64,000 bases of DNA from Molossus alvarezi (taxonomy: Eukaryota > Chordata > Mammalia > Chiroptera > Molossidae): the NCBI GenBank assembly GCA_037176705.1, contig CM073899.1, positions 3,720,001 through 3,784,000 on the forward strand. Direction: 5' to 3'. Made by a program: the position numbers and the translations under genes. The notes beneath the pieces were generated by a model. That model searched no databases. It had not been told where the DNA came from and worked only from the letters and a program-made list of their open reading frames with translations. Every line of letters starts with the position of its first letter. Position 1 is the stretch's first letter. Of the stretch, positions 24,001 to 35,367 are shown piece after piece.

Positions 24001-24625
24001 GGCTTCGCTCCTGACAGTAAACCCACAGGACACCACCTCTGCTTTTTATTACATGTTGACAAACCAGTCGTTAAAGAGCTACTTTGTTCTTTACTCCAGA
24101 GCCCGGGTGTCTGTTACATTTTATCTTCTAAGTGTGGTACACACATCAGTGTGATAATGTACACAGCAAATATGGGCATTGCTGGAAATGTTATTAGCCC
24201 CATTTTGGAAAGTACAGCAATTAAGTCTCTTCCCTTAGGTCCTCAAGGGGATACACATTTTAAAATCCTGGCTGCAAACCTCACACAACACTCAACATCA
24301 CCATAGCTGCCTGAAAAAACATGAACGTTCAGTATCTGTACACAAGAAATTTGAAGACTGCAGGCTCACTAAACACATTTTCTGTAAGGTCATATTTTAA
24401 AACAATACACAATTCATGCCCCAAAGATGTTTTAATTCCCTCCAAGACATATTTTCTATTTCCCCTTTCTGATACCATTATCACACTTCTTTTTAACTTT
24501 TCTGGAAGAATCTATTCTTTTGGGGTCCTTATTTAATATCTTTGTAATAATAAGGCTCTAATTTTAATAAAAGATTTATGAAATCCATGGGCCAATGCAT
24601 GATTTGAGTCAAGACCATTAATATC
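21006..24625. other. 3.6 kb of largely single-copy sequence
   Basis: No repeat or gene supported. It includes a GC-rich stretch (20.9-21.35 kb), a purine-rich segment (21415-21490) and an A19 run (21612-21630). Open frames up to 138 codons on both strands have no recognised domain, start context or splice pattern. Confidence 0.4.
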
Positions 24626-24640
24626 TAGAATTAGGAAGGA

Positions 24641-24933
24641 GGCCTGGCTGGTTTGATTCAGCGGTCGCGTAGGCCTTGGAATGAAGGGTCGCAGGTTCGG
24701 TTCCAGTCAAAGGCACGTACCTGGATTGCAGATTTGATTCCCAGCCTGGTTGGGGTTGTGCAGGAGGCAACCAATTGATGTGTCTCTCTCACATTGATGT
24801 TTCTCCCTCCCTCCCTCCCTTCCTCCCTCCCTCCCTTCCTCCCTCCCTCCCTCCCTCTCTAACACTCTCCCTAAAAAGCAACGTAAAAAAATATCCTTGG
24901 GTGAGGATTAACAAAAATAAGTAAACACATAAA
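24641..24933 (+). mobile_element. VES1-type SINE with (CCCT)n expansion
   Basis: Head GGCCTGGCTGGTTTGATTCA, B box CAGGTTCGGTTCC, tail CTTGGGTGAGGATTAAC. The normally short CT waist is expanded to about 50 bp of CCCT/TTCC repeats (about 24806-24858). Duplications TAGAATTAGGAAGGA and TAGAATCAGGAAGGA (24626-24640, 24934-24948) flank it. Confidence 0.93.
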
Positions 24934-24948
24934 TAGAATCAGGAAGGA

Positions 24949-26085
24949 TCCAGTTATGCACACTACCTCCTTTGTCAAGTGGCTTTCATTCTTGGCCACG
25001 ACAGTGTTAGAAAGTGTAGAAGGAAATTGACTGGGATGATAAATCAGAGTGAAACCAGGCATTCTGCAGAGAAATCTGCCATGGTTAGCCTAAAGAAGTG
25101 GGGTCCCGGGGAGGGCAACAGTGGCCTGCAAGTGTTTCAAGGACGGGGTTATTAGACCTCACCAATGTGTCACCAATTTGTGAAAGCTACAGGCTTTCAC
25201 AGTTTTCTGAAGGTAGAGAAGTCCCCATCACTGGGGCTATACAAGCTGAACTTGGTATAGACATGTGAACATCCTCCTGATTCTACAGTTCTTCTTGTTT
25301 GTTATTGAAATAGCTTCCACGTCTGAACCGGACGCGATGTTGAGTAAATGGGAGTAAATATGCAATCTACACCATACAAAATAATTGGGGGCTTAAAGTT
25401 AATAATCTATAAGGATAAAATACCTCTAAGTATGTATTTCATTTGTAATGTACAAAAACATAGACAGGCTTTCCTCTGGCATTCAAAATACCAGGAAATG
25501 CACCCAGAATGAAACCGACAAAGTTGCAGAAGGTGGTAGAGAGGGTTGACAACCCAGCCGAGCTCAAGAAGTCCTCTGAGCTGGAATCAGGCCCAATCAG
25601 GTTTCAGGAAGGAGGGGATTTTATTTTCATGAACTCGGGGTGAGTGCTGTATGGATTCAATGGAGGAAGAATGGAGAGTGGCAGAAGCAGGTGATAATTC
25701 ATCAGGATAACAAAAGGGAAGGTCTTTACCATGAAGAAAAGCAGCCTCTGCTAGGGGCATGGAGCACGGGGGACCAGCTGGCCCCACCCACTCACCTGTG
25801 CATCCTGAAGGAGCAGCCTATGAATGAAGGCTTTTGATGCTCATTTTAACAAAGAAAGTGCTTTTTAAGTATAAATTTTCTGTAGCTTTCAAAATGTACC
25901 TGCTACCTATCATATGCTAGACACTATATATCTAGACACTATATGTAGATATATGATCTCATTCTTTTTTAAAAAGGTATATACAACTTTTACATGGATG
26001 GTTTTACCAAGAGTTGTCTTTATGTAGAATTTGGAGAATCTACTTCTAGACACTTCAGAGAGGGAAGTGTACGATGATAATTTCT
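24949..26085. other. Unassigned AT-rich sequence
   Basis: No gene or repeat recognised. Confidence 0.4.
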
Positions 26086-26090
26086 TATTT

Positions 26091-26319
26091 GTAATCCTCA
26101 CCTGAGGATATTTTTCTATTTATCTTCAGATAGAGTGGGAGGGAGAGAGAGAGAAACATCAATGTGAGAGAGTCACACTGATTTGTTGCCTCCCGCACGA
26201 CCCCAACCAGGGGTGGAGACTGAACTGCAACCAAGGTATGTGCCCTCGATAGGAATCGAACCTGCAATTCTTTGGTCTGCGGGCTGACACTCTAACCACT
26301 GAACCAAACTGATCAGGGC
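26091..26319 (-). mobile_element. VES1-type SINE
   Basis: The minus-strand head AGCCCTGATCAGTTTGGTTC starts near 26319, with a GGTTCGATTCC B box and tail CCTCAGGTGAGGATTAC at 26091. It is more diverged than most. No clear duplication. Confidence 0.9.
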
Positions 26320-28296
26320 TATAATGGTAATATTAAATATTCAGTAATTATTTCAAACTGAATGGAATACAATTTACAGCACGTTCAAGTTCATTATAAT
26401 AAAAATTTCTCTAAACAAAGGAAAAAGACATACATTAAAATGTACTTTTGGAGGCTTGACCATTGGAATCAAAGTTTAGCAGAAATGATGACTTTTTGGC
26501 TAATAGAATAAAAACATTTAAAAAAATGCTACCCATAAATATTCAGCTATGTTTTATATATCTTCCCACAGAGATACAGGAAACAACAGATGAGTTAATG
26601 AGATGGGTGTGGGGGGCAATGAGCTCATATTAAGTTGTTAGATAAGGCTGATTATTGGAGACATTAGAAGTTATTTTTGAAAAGATACTGCTCCAAAAAT
26701 GAACATTTAACTAGATAGAATAAGCAGGCTGCCCCTCTGGGGACAGTGGCAGTAGGCGAAGCCTTTGCTGACCAGCAGAGTAAAATGAATGGTTTACAGG
26801 GTTTCCCATGCAGCCAACATAAGCATCGGTGTGTCTCATCAAATGAATCTCGGGACAGAAACACGTCTTTGATAAAACATACTAGTAAGGTCTTCGTGTC
26901 TATTGTTAGTCACAGTTGGAAAAGATCAACACCAAAAAAAGAGAGAATTTGAAAACTTGGCCAATATAATTCTCCTGAAAGTCTGCCAGGAGATACATAA
27001 AACATTCCCACTAGGACCCTCTCCTTTGATTCAGCACGTTGAAAACCCAGCACTAAATGGCACCACTTAGAAAAAAGTCGCAGACACTTCAGATGTGTCA
27101 TTTAAGAGAGGCAAGCCCTCTTCTGTACCCCAAATATCTTCACAACTGAGCTCGGATTTTGCACTGCATAATTACATGAGCTTTCTTTCTGAGTCTTGAA
27201 GGGCTTTTGTGTTTTGTTGTCTTCTGCAACTGAGAATATTCCTGGGAACAGTAAATCTATCAACTGACAACTTAGAGAGAATGAGTCACTAAATAAGGGC
27301 TGAGAGAGCTGAAGCACATGAGCAGAGAAAGCACTAAGCAGGGACACCTGAGACAGACTGCAAACCCTCCCCAGTTGCCTTGGTAAATGTGTGCACATAA
27401 TACCGTTAGTGACAATAAATAATGCCAGTTGAACACGTTCTCAGTGTGCCAATCCCCTCATGGAAGTAGTGAATTTGAAATTAAGAGTCAAAAGGCTCTC
27501 AGCTGGCCCCAAAGTGTCCTGCACTTCCCTAGAACTGAACACAAACCAGTTCATGAGCACCTATGTCCACCAACAGAGGAAAAGTATAAACTTACCCAAA
27601 GAGAAAATTTCAGGCACTTTAAAAGAAGTAAATTCAGAATTTAATCTCAGTTGGTGCCAACTTTCAACCTCCTCACCTTAATCTTGTCTTTTTCCCATGC
27701 GAGAGGGGGTGAGGGGGCTGGGGGTGTGGGGAATGGGGGTGGATAAGGACGGGTCCAGCCTGATACCTGCCTCTGATGCCGGTTTCTCTAGCCTGGTCTT
27801 CAGGCATTCAGGTCATTGACTCTATTAGACATTTAACTCTCCACTTGGAAACGTAAAGATAAGCTGTATCTTTCATTCTGGGCTGAATCTTCTAAATCTT
27901 CTATCTCGACGTGGATTCTGAGGGTGGGAGCTCTGGGCAAGTACTGAAATCCCAAGAAATGCCAGGAATGAAGACTGTTTCTGTGGGCACCACGCCAGGA
28001 CGCTCCCCCTGAACAGGGCTGGTGAGCAAGACGCTTGGGCTGTCCCCAGGAGGCTGTCTGCAGAGCCGTAGCTCTCACCCCCATTTACATGTCAGAGGAG
28101 CAGCACAACCAACACCACTATTCCCTTCTCCATTCGTGTTAACTTCCATGATCAGTTAAGTCCAAAGATCTAGGACCCAGAAAGCAAAGGAAAGAGGGGG
28201 AGAAAAATTCTACCAGGTGGACCCCGCAGGAAAGATTCTAGACAGATGGTAAAATAGGGAACCGGGGTGCCATTCTGTCAAGGTTATGTGCCCCTC
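26320..28296. other. 2 kb unassigned sequence
   Basis: No gene or repeat recognised. Open frames of 60-98 codons on both strands lack domain signatures. Confidence 0.4.
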
Positions 28297-28310
28297 AAAA
28301 ACTGTGTCCT

Positions 28311-28570
28311 TGCCCTGGCCGGTTTGGCTCAGCGGTTAGAGCTTTGGCCCACAGACTGGAGAGTCCCAGGTTCAGTTCCAGCCAAGGGCACGTACTTCAG
28401 TTGCAGTTTGTCCTCGGCCCGGGTTGGGGTCGTGTGGCTGGCAACAACTCGATGTGTCTCTCTCACGTTGATGTTTCTCTCTCCCTTTTCCTTCCTCTCT
28501 CCCTCCCACTCTATCTAAAGATAAATGCAAAAATGCCCTCAGGTGTTCAGGTGAGGATAAAAACAAAAAC
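28311..28570 (+). mobile_element. VES1-type SINE
   Basis: Head CCCTGGCCGGTTTGGCTCAG, B box GGTTCAGTTCC, CT waist, tail CAGGTGAGGATAAAAAC. The near-duplicate flanks AAAACTGTGTCC (within 28297-28309) and AAAACTCTGTCC (28571-28582) are its target. The tail contains a short internal duplication (CAGGTGTTCAGGTGAGG). Confidence 0.93.
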
Positions 28571-28582
28571 AAAACTCTGTCC

Positions 28583-29060
28583 ATCTGGCGAGATTGTCTA
28601 TAGGTGTCTCTCGAGTCTCTCCACTGTGAGCCTCTGCGTTCTGCACTGCTCTTCAAGGCTGTTTGTACAGCAGATGGCGTTGGAAGAGGAAGACAGAGCT
28701 TCTGAGAAGGCAGGTTTGTTTACTGTCAAATATTATAAAGATAATGACTTTCTCCAAGGCAAACATTGTGGGATTCTGCTTGCAGTGTATTAAGAAAGAC
28801 TCCGGTGTCCTGAGGTTGAAGTTCCTGGCAATGACACCAATTCATGGCATGTGTGGCCTCTGCCTGGGCCACTCTCCTCCCTTTGTGACTTTGGGGACCA
28901 GCTGGGTAGACATGAACCTAACCCTATGCTGCTTTTTGTGCTGTGAGTAATAAAACCATTGGTCTCTGATCCAGGAGTCTCATGTCTTCTGCCTGCATTC
29001 TTGAAACTGGCAGGCTGAACTGTGAGCTTGCAAGTAGGGTAAGGCTCTCAGACCCTTCCC
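28583..29060. other. Unassigned sequence
   Basis: No gene or repeat supported. A 95-codon plus-strand frame (28663-28950) has no recognisable domain. Confidence 0.35.
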
Positions 29061-29063
29061 AAG

Positions 29064-30138
29064 AGGCATGTGAAGAAATGCTCAACATCACTCATCATCA
29101 GAGAGATGCAGATTAAAACAACAATGAGGTATCACCTCACACCTGTCAGAATGGCCGCCATCAACAAATCAACAAACAACAAGTGTTGGCGAGGGTGTGG
29201 AGAAAAGGGGACTCTAGTGCACTGCTGGTGGGAATGCAGACTGGTGCAGCCACTATGGAAAACACTATGGCGTTTCCTCAAAAAATTAAAAATTAAATTG
29301 CCATTTGACCCAGTGATCTCACTTCTAGGAATATACCCTAAGAAGCCTGAAACACCAATCAGAAAAAATACATGCACCCCTATGTTCATAGCAGCACTAT
29401 TTACAATCACTAAGATCTGGAAACAGCCTGGGTGTCCATCAGTAGATGAGTGGATAAAAAAGCTGTGGTATAGCCGTGGCAGGTTTGGCTCAGAGTGTCA
29501 GCCCACAGACCAGAGAGACCCGGGTTCAGTTCTTGCTAAGGGCATGTACTTCAGTTGTAGTTTGTCCCCAGCCCCAGTTGGGGTTGTGTGGGTGACAACC
29601 AGTCAATGTGTCTCTCTCACATTGATGTTTCTCTCTCTTTCTTCCTCCCTCACTCCCTCCAGCTCTATCTGAAGATAAATTTTTAAAAAAATGTCCTTGG
29701 GTGAGGATAAAAAAAAGCAGTGGTACATTTACACAATGGAACACTATGCAGCTGTAAGAAATAAAGATCTCTTACCCTTTGGGACAACATGGAGGGACCT
29801 GGAGAGTATTATGCTGAGTGAAATAAGCCAATCAGAGAAAGACAAATACCACATGATCTCACTTATTTGTGGAATATAATGAACAAAATAAACTGATGAA
29901 CAAAATAGACCCACAGACATAAAAGTAGGGTTCAGACTGACAGACCTCAGAGGAGGGGAATGGAAGAGATAAACCAAAGAACTTATATGCATATAAGCAT
30001 CACCGATGGACACAGACGACAGTGCTGTGATGGGGGAGCAGGCAGAAGCAGGGAGGAGGGTGTCAATGAGGGGGGAAAGGAGAAACATCTGTAACAAAAG
30101 TTAATTAATTTGAAATAAATAAAAACATTTAAAAAATA
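29064..30138 (+). mobile_element. 5'-truncated L1 3' end, split by a nested SINE
   Basis: Begins at the [21 protein letters not shown] segment of the ORF2 C-terminus. It stays in one open frame to 29470, where the VES1 (29471-29711) enters, then resumes and ends near 29880 (HMISLICGI-stop). The 3' UTR and A-rich tail run to about 30138. The unbroken 130-residue stretch before the SINE suggests a relatively young copy. Confidence 0.95.
29471..29711 (+). mobile_element. VES1 SINE nested in L1
   Basis: Head TAGCCGTGGCAGGTTTGGCT lacks several bases after GGCTCAG (part of the anticodon-arm region is missing). The B box (GGTTCAGTTC) and tail CTTGGGTGAGGATAAAA are typical. Duplications AAAAAGCTGTGGTA (ending 29470) and AAAAAGCAGTGGTA (29712-29725) are L1 sequence. 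Confidence 0.94.
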
Positions 30139-30339
30139 GGTAAAAACATAAAAGATCTCAGGCCTTCATAGTTCCTGACACCCACAAAGTCCTGTTCTTG
30201 GGTTAACGGAGCACTTACCACGCGCTCTGTTGGGGCCTGTCAGGTCCACCACAGGTTGTAAATTGCTTGAGAACAGCGGATCAGACAGATTAACCTCAGT
30301 TGTCTGACGGTTAAAGTCCAATGTTAGTGACTCTAACAA

Positions 30340-30463
30340 CAATTGGGGTTGTGTGGGTGGCAACCACTCAATGTGTCTCTCTCCTCCTTCCCCCTCTTCC
30401 TCCCACTCTATCTTAAGATAAATGCAAAAATATCCTCAGGTGAGGATAAGAAAAAATAAAGAA
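30340..30463 (+). mobile_element. VES1 SINE 3' half (5'-truncated)
   Basis: Starts within the body (TTGGGGTTGTGTGGGTGGCA) and runs through the CT waist to CTCAGGTGAGGATAAG. The tRNA-like head is absent. Confidence 0.85.
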
Positions 30464-31240
30464 ACTGGAGTACATGAATCTGGATATTAGAGGGAAAATA
30501 TGGATGAATAAATCACGATCAATGTAAGTAGTTGAGATTACCTAGGGGAGAGCGTGTAGGTAACTAAGAAGTTACAGTTCCCAATTGGATTGTAAAGGCT
30601 TCTAGCATTTAGAGATAGGATAGAGAAAAAAAGAGCCAGGAAAGGTCACGTGGTGCACACACACAAACCTATGATGTCAATAGCGACATTAGAACCCTAT
30701 GGGTCCTCCATCATAACCATTATACCCTATGGGACCTCCCTCCACAGTATATGTGGTCGTCCCTGGCTGAGACGTAGTTATGCAATGCATGAGTGTATTA
30801 GTACCTACTGGAAACAACAGAGTAGACAAGGAGAAATAGATAAAGCATGAAAAAGAGGGCATACTGTAGGGCAAAGTACTTGAGAAAGAAAGGACACATG
30901 AAGCTTTGATCACTGGTGGCCTTTGGTAGGAGAGAGGGTACCCTCTGCTTTCTCAGTGAAGTGTGAGGATGGTCAGTAACAGAGGGTTGGCAGAGTAGGC
31001 ATGAAGCAGTCACCCAGGGAGGAGAGGAAGCAGACCCCCAAAGCAGCGCAGCGAAGTGCAAACACCGAGCCCCACGGGACCTGTGTCGTCGTGACTGAGT
31101 GAAGTCAGGCAGTTATGTGACTTGTTTTTGCTGTATACTGCTGTTCGGTTACAAAGAGAACATAAATCCCTGCATTCGACTTGGGCTGAGGTTTTGCCAG
31201 GTGGTTGCCATAGGGAGAGAAACGAATGGGGAGACTTTGG
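30464..31240. other. Unassigned sequence with a small repeated unit
   Basis: No gene supported. ACCCTATGGG(T/A)CCTCC occurs twice, about 30 bp apart (30692-30740). Confidence 0.4.
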
Positions 31241-31252
31241 CTCAGGGGACGT

Positions 31253-31516
31253 ATTTTTTGTTGTTGTTTTTTGTTTTATTTACCCTCACCCGAGGACATT
31301 TTTTCATTTTTTGTTCAGATAGAGTGTGAGGGAGAGAGAGGAAGAGAGAGAGAGAAACATCGACGTGAAAGGGACACATCGAGCAGCTGTCACCCGCACG
31401 ATCAACCAGGGCCGGGGACAAACTGCAACCGAGGTACATGCCCTTAGCGGGAACCGAACCTGGGTCTCTCTGGACCGCAGGCCGACGCTCTAGCCGCTGA
31501 GCCAAACTGGCCAGGG
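31253..31516 (-). mobile_element. VES1-type SINE
   Basis: The minus-strand head GCCCTGGCCAGTTTGGCTCA at 31516, B box GGTTCGGTTCCC, tail CTCGGGTGAGGGTAAAT. A perfect 12-bp duplication CTCAGGGGACGT (31241-31252 and 31517-31528) flanks it. Low divergence. Confidence 0.96.
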
Positions 31517-31528
31517 CTCAGGGGACGT

Positions 31529-32793
31529 TTTAATGACAGATCATAGAACCGAAGCATGTCCCCGAGAGATGACGGGAGTGTGCAGACGGATGAGAATGAA
31601 GCAGCGTCGCCACGGTCTCGAGGCCTCGGATCGCAGACACAGTGTAGCAAAGGGAGTACCAACACGAGGACGGTGGAAAGTCGGAAAGTCGCACGTTTGT
31701 GGTCACACGGAAAAGGGTGAGCTCATGGCGACCCACGCATCGCAGGGACAAAAGTTGCTGTCACCATGTAATTCCGCACGACAAACCAGCCACATTGTAG
31801 CGGCTCAAAGCAACGCCGTGTCCTATTTCCAGAGCCACGGCCAGCCTCACGGTTCTGTCGGCTGGGCTGGGCCGGGCCTGGTTGAGCAGGACTAAACTCG
31901 CTCATGCTGCCTGTGGTCACCCTGCAGGCAGGCAGGAGGCTGGTGGGTTCAGGATGACCTCGGCTGGAAAGACATGGTCTTTCGTGCCCCAGCAGGGCCA
32001 GACCAGATTTTAAAAGCTGAGATACTGACTGTCTTGCCTCAAGTTGGAAAGGGAGTGGATATGGGGAAAGGTGGGGAAACCGAGGCCACTATATAATCAG
32101 TCTATAGCAACATGATCAGAATACAGTGCCTGGCTGCATGCTTCCCGCCCTGTCCCTGCCACGGCACCCATTCATAAACGCGTGGCACTGAAGAGCACCT
32201 CTGGTCCGGAAACCCTCGCCAGCCGTTGAGCCTGAGTGGACTACACCGCACTGAACCCCACCGCACAACGAGGGCAGCCCAGCGTGACCCTGCGGAGGGC
32301 GGGCGCTGCTCAGAGCTGCACACAGAACGCTTCTTCTGCAGTGTGGACAGTTGGAGAGGACACAGTGAGGAGAGCAACTAGAAAACTGAGACAAATTCCA
32401 AGAGTCTGGTCTTGAGGGCTGTAGGCACGAACAGGAAATGAGCTTCCAGAACGATGCTGAGAGGAGAAAGCACAGCGTCCACTGCTCTGTGGGTGTGCGG
32501 ACGAGGAGAGGGCTTGACCTGGAGCCCTGGGTTCTAACGGGGCACCTAGATGGATCCCTGCCACGGGGCCTGAAGATGATACACAGGCTTGGGGCACAGG
32601 CCGAGGCTGGGGGTTCAGGTTTTGACATGTGGAGTTGGAGGTGCCTGCAGGACTTAGGCAAAGGTCAAGTCGGCAGCTGGAAATAAGAATCTGGGTTCAA
32701 CGTCCACTTTCTAAGACTATGGTGGTAATGGCAGCAAACACATGAAACCAACATGTCAGGAAAGGGCTTCTAGGAAGAAGAGAATGAATGTTT
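31529..32793. other. Unassigned sequence
   Basis: No interspersed repeat recognised. Overlapping open frames on both strands (e.g. 181 codons minus, 120 codons plus) have no domain signature and are not supported as genes. Confidence 0.4.
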
Positions 32794-32810
32794 AAAGGGC
32801 TTATAGGGGG

Positions 32811-33961
32811 TCGGACATCATACGGAGCAGAATTTTCACTGATACATCACCTAAGGCAACAGAAATAAAGGAGAAAATGAACACATGGGACTACATCAAA
32901 CTAAAAAGCTTCTGCACAGCAAAAGAAACAATCATCAAAATGGAAAGGCAACCCACTGTATGGGAGAACATCATTGCCAATGATGTATCAGATAAAGGGT
33001 TAATTTCCAATATATATAGAGTGCTCCTACAACTCAACAAAAGGAAGACAAAGAACCCAATTAAAAAATGGGCAGAGGAGCTGAATAGACACCTCTCCAA
33101 ACAGGACATACAAAGGCCAAAAGACATATGAAGAAATGCTCAACATCACTAATCATCAGAGAGATGCAAATTAAAACAACAATGAGGTATCACCTCACAC
33201 CTGTCAGAATGGCCGCCATCAACAAATCATCAAACAACAGTGCTGGCGAGGGTGTGGAGAAAAGGGGACTCTAGTACACTGCTGGTGGGAATGCAGACTG
33301 GTGCAGCCGCTATGGAAAACAATGTGGTGCTACCTCAAAAAATTAAAAATTGAACTTCCATTTGACCCAGTGATCCCACTGCTGGGAATATACCCTAAGA
33401 AGCCTGAAACACCAATCAGGAAGAATATATGTACCCCCATGTTCATAGCAGCACTATTTACAATAGCTAAGATCTGGAAACAGCCCAAGTGTCCACCAGT
33501 AGACGAATGGATAAAAAAGCAGTGGTACATATACACAATGGAGTACTATGCAGCGGTAAGAAATAAAAATCTCTATCCTTTGAGACGACATGGAGGGACC
33601 TGGAAAGTATTATCCTAAGTGAAAGAAGCCTAGCAGAAAAAGACAAGTACCACATGATCTCACTTATATACGGAATATAATGAACATAACAGTCTGAGGA
33701 ATACAGTAGACCCAGAAACATGGAAGTAGGGCACAGACTGACATCCCTCAGAAGAGGGGGTAGGGGGGTGGGGGTGGGAAGAGATAAACCACAGAACTTA
33801 TATGCATGTATGCATGACCAATGGACATGGACAACTAAGCTGGGGACGGGGCGGAGGTGGGGTGGGGGTGTGCCAATGGGGTAAAAAGGTAAAATATCTG
33901 TAACAAAAAAATAAATAAAAAATTCATAAAAAAATAAAATAAATAAAATAAATAAATAAAT
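32811..33961 (+). mobile_element. 5'-truncated L1, 1.15 kb, intact boundaries
   Basis: Starts in the late ORF2 region ([20 protein letters not shown], out of frame at first). It runs through the ORF2 C-terminus and 3' UTR to a long A/AAAT tail (33905-33961). A 17-bp duplication AAAGGGCTTATAGGGGG / AAAGGTCTTATAGGGGG (32794-32810, 33962-33978) defines both ends. Single-base losses near 33120 and 33575 break the frame. It is one of the cleanest L1 insertions here. Confidence 0.96.
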
Positions 33962-33978
33962 AAAGGTCTTATAGGGGG

Positions 33979-34884
33979 GAAAGAAAAGAATGAAAATGAA
34001 CCCCTGAGCATCATTAACACTAAAGGCCGGCCTGAAAGAGAGGGGGCTCCGTCATAAAGGAGATGAAGCGTGGAACATGGTGAGGAACGCGAGGAAAGGC
34101 GAGACGGATGGCATCGCAAACCCGAGGACAGAGGTGGGCTTCCAATCCTGCGTGCCAGCGTCATGGAGACCGCACCCGGTGAGTCCGCAAGTCCGTCCCA
34201 GCGAGGGCGCCGCTCGTGGGGGTCAGGCTGGTGTCAGTGGTGCTGCGAGGAGAGCCAGGCAGCGGGCCTTGTGATCCTCAAAACCAAAAGAGGGGGGAGG
34301 GGAGGCAGCTTGACTTCTGGGTCAGAGAAGGCAGAGTATAGCTCCCGCCCGCTGGCCTGGACACACGTCTCTGGAGCCTGAGCCTCCAGGGAACAAGCCC
34401 AGGCCTTTGTGACGCGAGGAAGCCGCAGGGAGAAGCTCCAGCAAGTGTCCTCCTGGCACTTCTGCCCCCAGCCTTCCAGTCAGCTTCAGCTTCAGGTCCC
34501 TGATCTGCAGCTCCCTGACCCTGTTCCTATTTCCAACCCCCAGCATCCACGATAGAATGAAACGGGGCTCCAGGCTGCTGAACCCGGCAGCTGTGCACCA
34601 GCTCTGGGGGGGTCACAGGGAGAACGACATCTCCAGGAGGAAAGGGGATGATTTCCTGCTACGGCAATTTTGAAAGGATCTTAAATAGCAAAATAACCTT
34701 CCCAAGTCGAACTCAGTCTTTCCGAGTTTCAGTCACTGACAACACACACACCACCCCATCTCCCCACGTTTCCCAGAATTGTCTAAAGGCCCCAATGTAA
34801 TTTCCTGCCACCTCCTCCCCAAAGCCTCTCCTAAATCCTGTCTGCTCTCCAAATTCCTGAGAAAAAAATCATCTTTCCTTCCTA
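33979..34884. other. Unassigned sequence
   Basis: No gene or repeat supported. Confidence 0.4.
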
Positions 34885-34895
34885 TGAACTCTTTT

Positions 34896-35145
34896 CTTTT
34901 TGTAAATTTTTTTTTTTAATCCTCACCCGAGGATAGTTTTACATTTATCTTCAGACAGAGTGGGAGGGGGAGAGAGAGAGAAATATCGATGTGAAAGAGA
35001 CCCATTGATTGGTTGCCACCCGCACAACCCCAACTGGGGTCAGGGACAAACCGCAACCAAGGTACGTGCCCTGGGCTGGTATCAAACCCCGGACTCTTTG
35101 GTCCACAGGCCGACGCTCTAACTGCTGAGCCAAACTGGCCAGGGC
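34896..35145 (-). mobile_element. VES1 SINE, right-hand (3') unit of a SINE dimer
   Basis: The minus-strand head CCTGCCCTGGCCAGTTTGGC starts near 35145, with the CT waist and tail CTCGGGTGAGGATTAAAAA at about 34910. On the minus strand it follows the A-rich tail of the VES2 unit (35146-35356) directly. The two share one outer duplication, TGAACTCTTTT (34885-34895 and 35357-35367). Confidence 0.94.
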
Positions 35146-35356
35146 AGGTTTTATTTATTTATTTATTGATTGATTGATTTTAGAGAGAAAGGGAGAAGAA
35201 GAGAGATAGAAACATCGATGAGAGAGAACATCGACTCCTGCATGCCCCCCACTGGGGATGAGGCCCACAACCTGGGCATGTGCCCTGACTGGGAATCGAA
35301 TCTGAGACCTCTTGGTGCAGGGTTGATGCTCAACCACTGAGCCACACCAGCCGGGT
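35146..35356 (-). mobile_element. VES2 SINE, left-hand (5') unit of a SINE dimer
   Basis: The minus-strand head CCGGCTGGTGTGGCTCAGTG at 35356, B box GATTCGATTCCC, waist and tail CTCTAAAATCAATCAATCAA plus (AAAT)n. It is the 5' half of the VES2-VES1 tandem inserted between the two copies of TGAACTCTTTT. Confidence 0.94.
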
Positions 35357-35367
35357 TGAACTCTTTT

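Noticed and set aside
31529..32680. Overlapping 120-181 codon frames on both strands
   Set aside because: No domain, codon bias or splice support. They overlap on opposite strands and look like chance frames in GC-moderate DNA.
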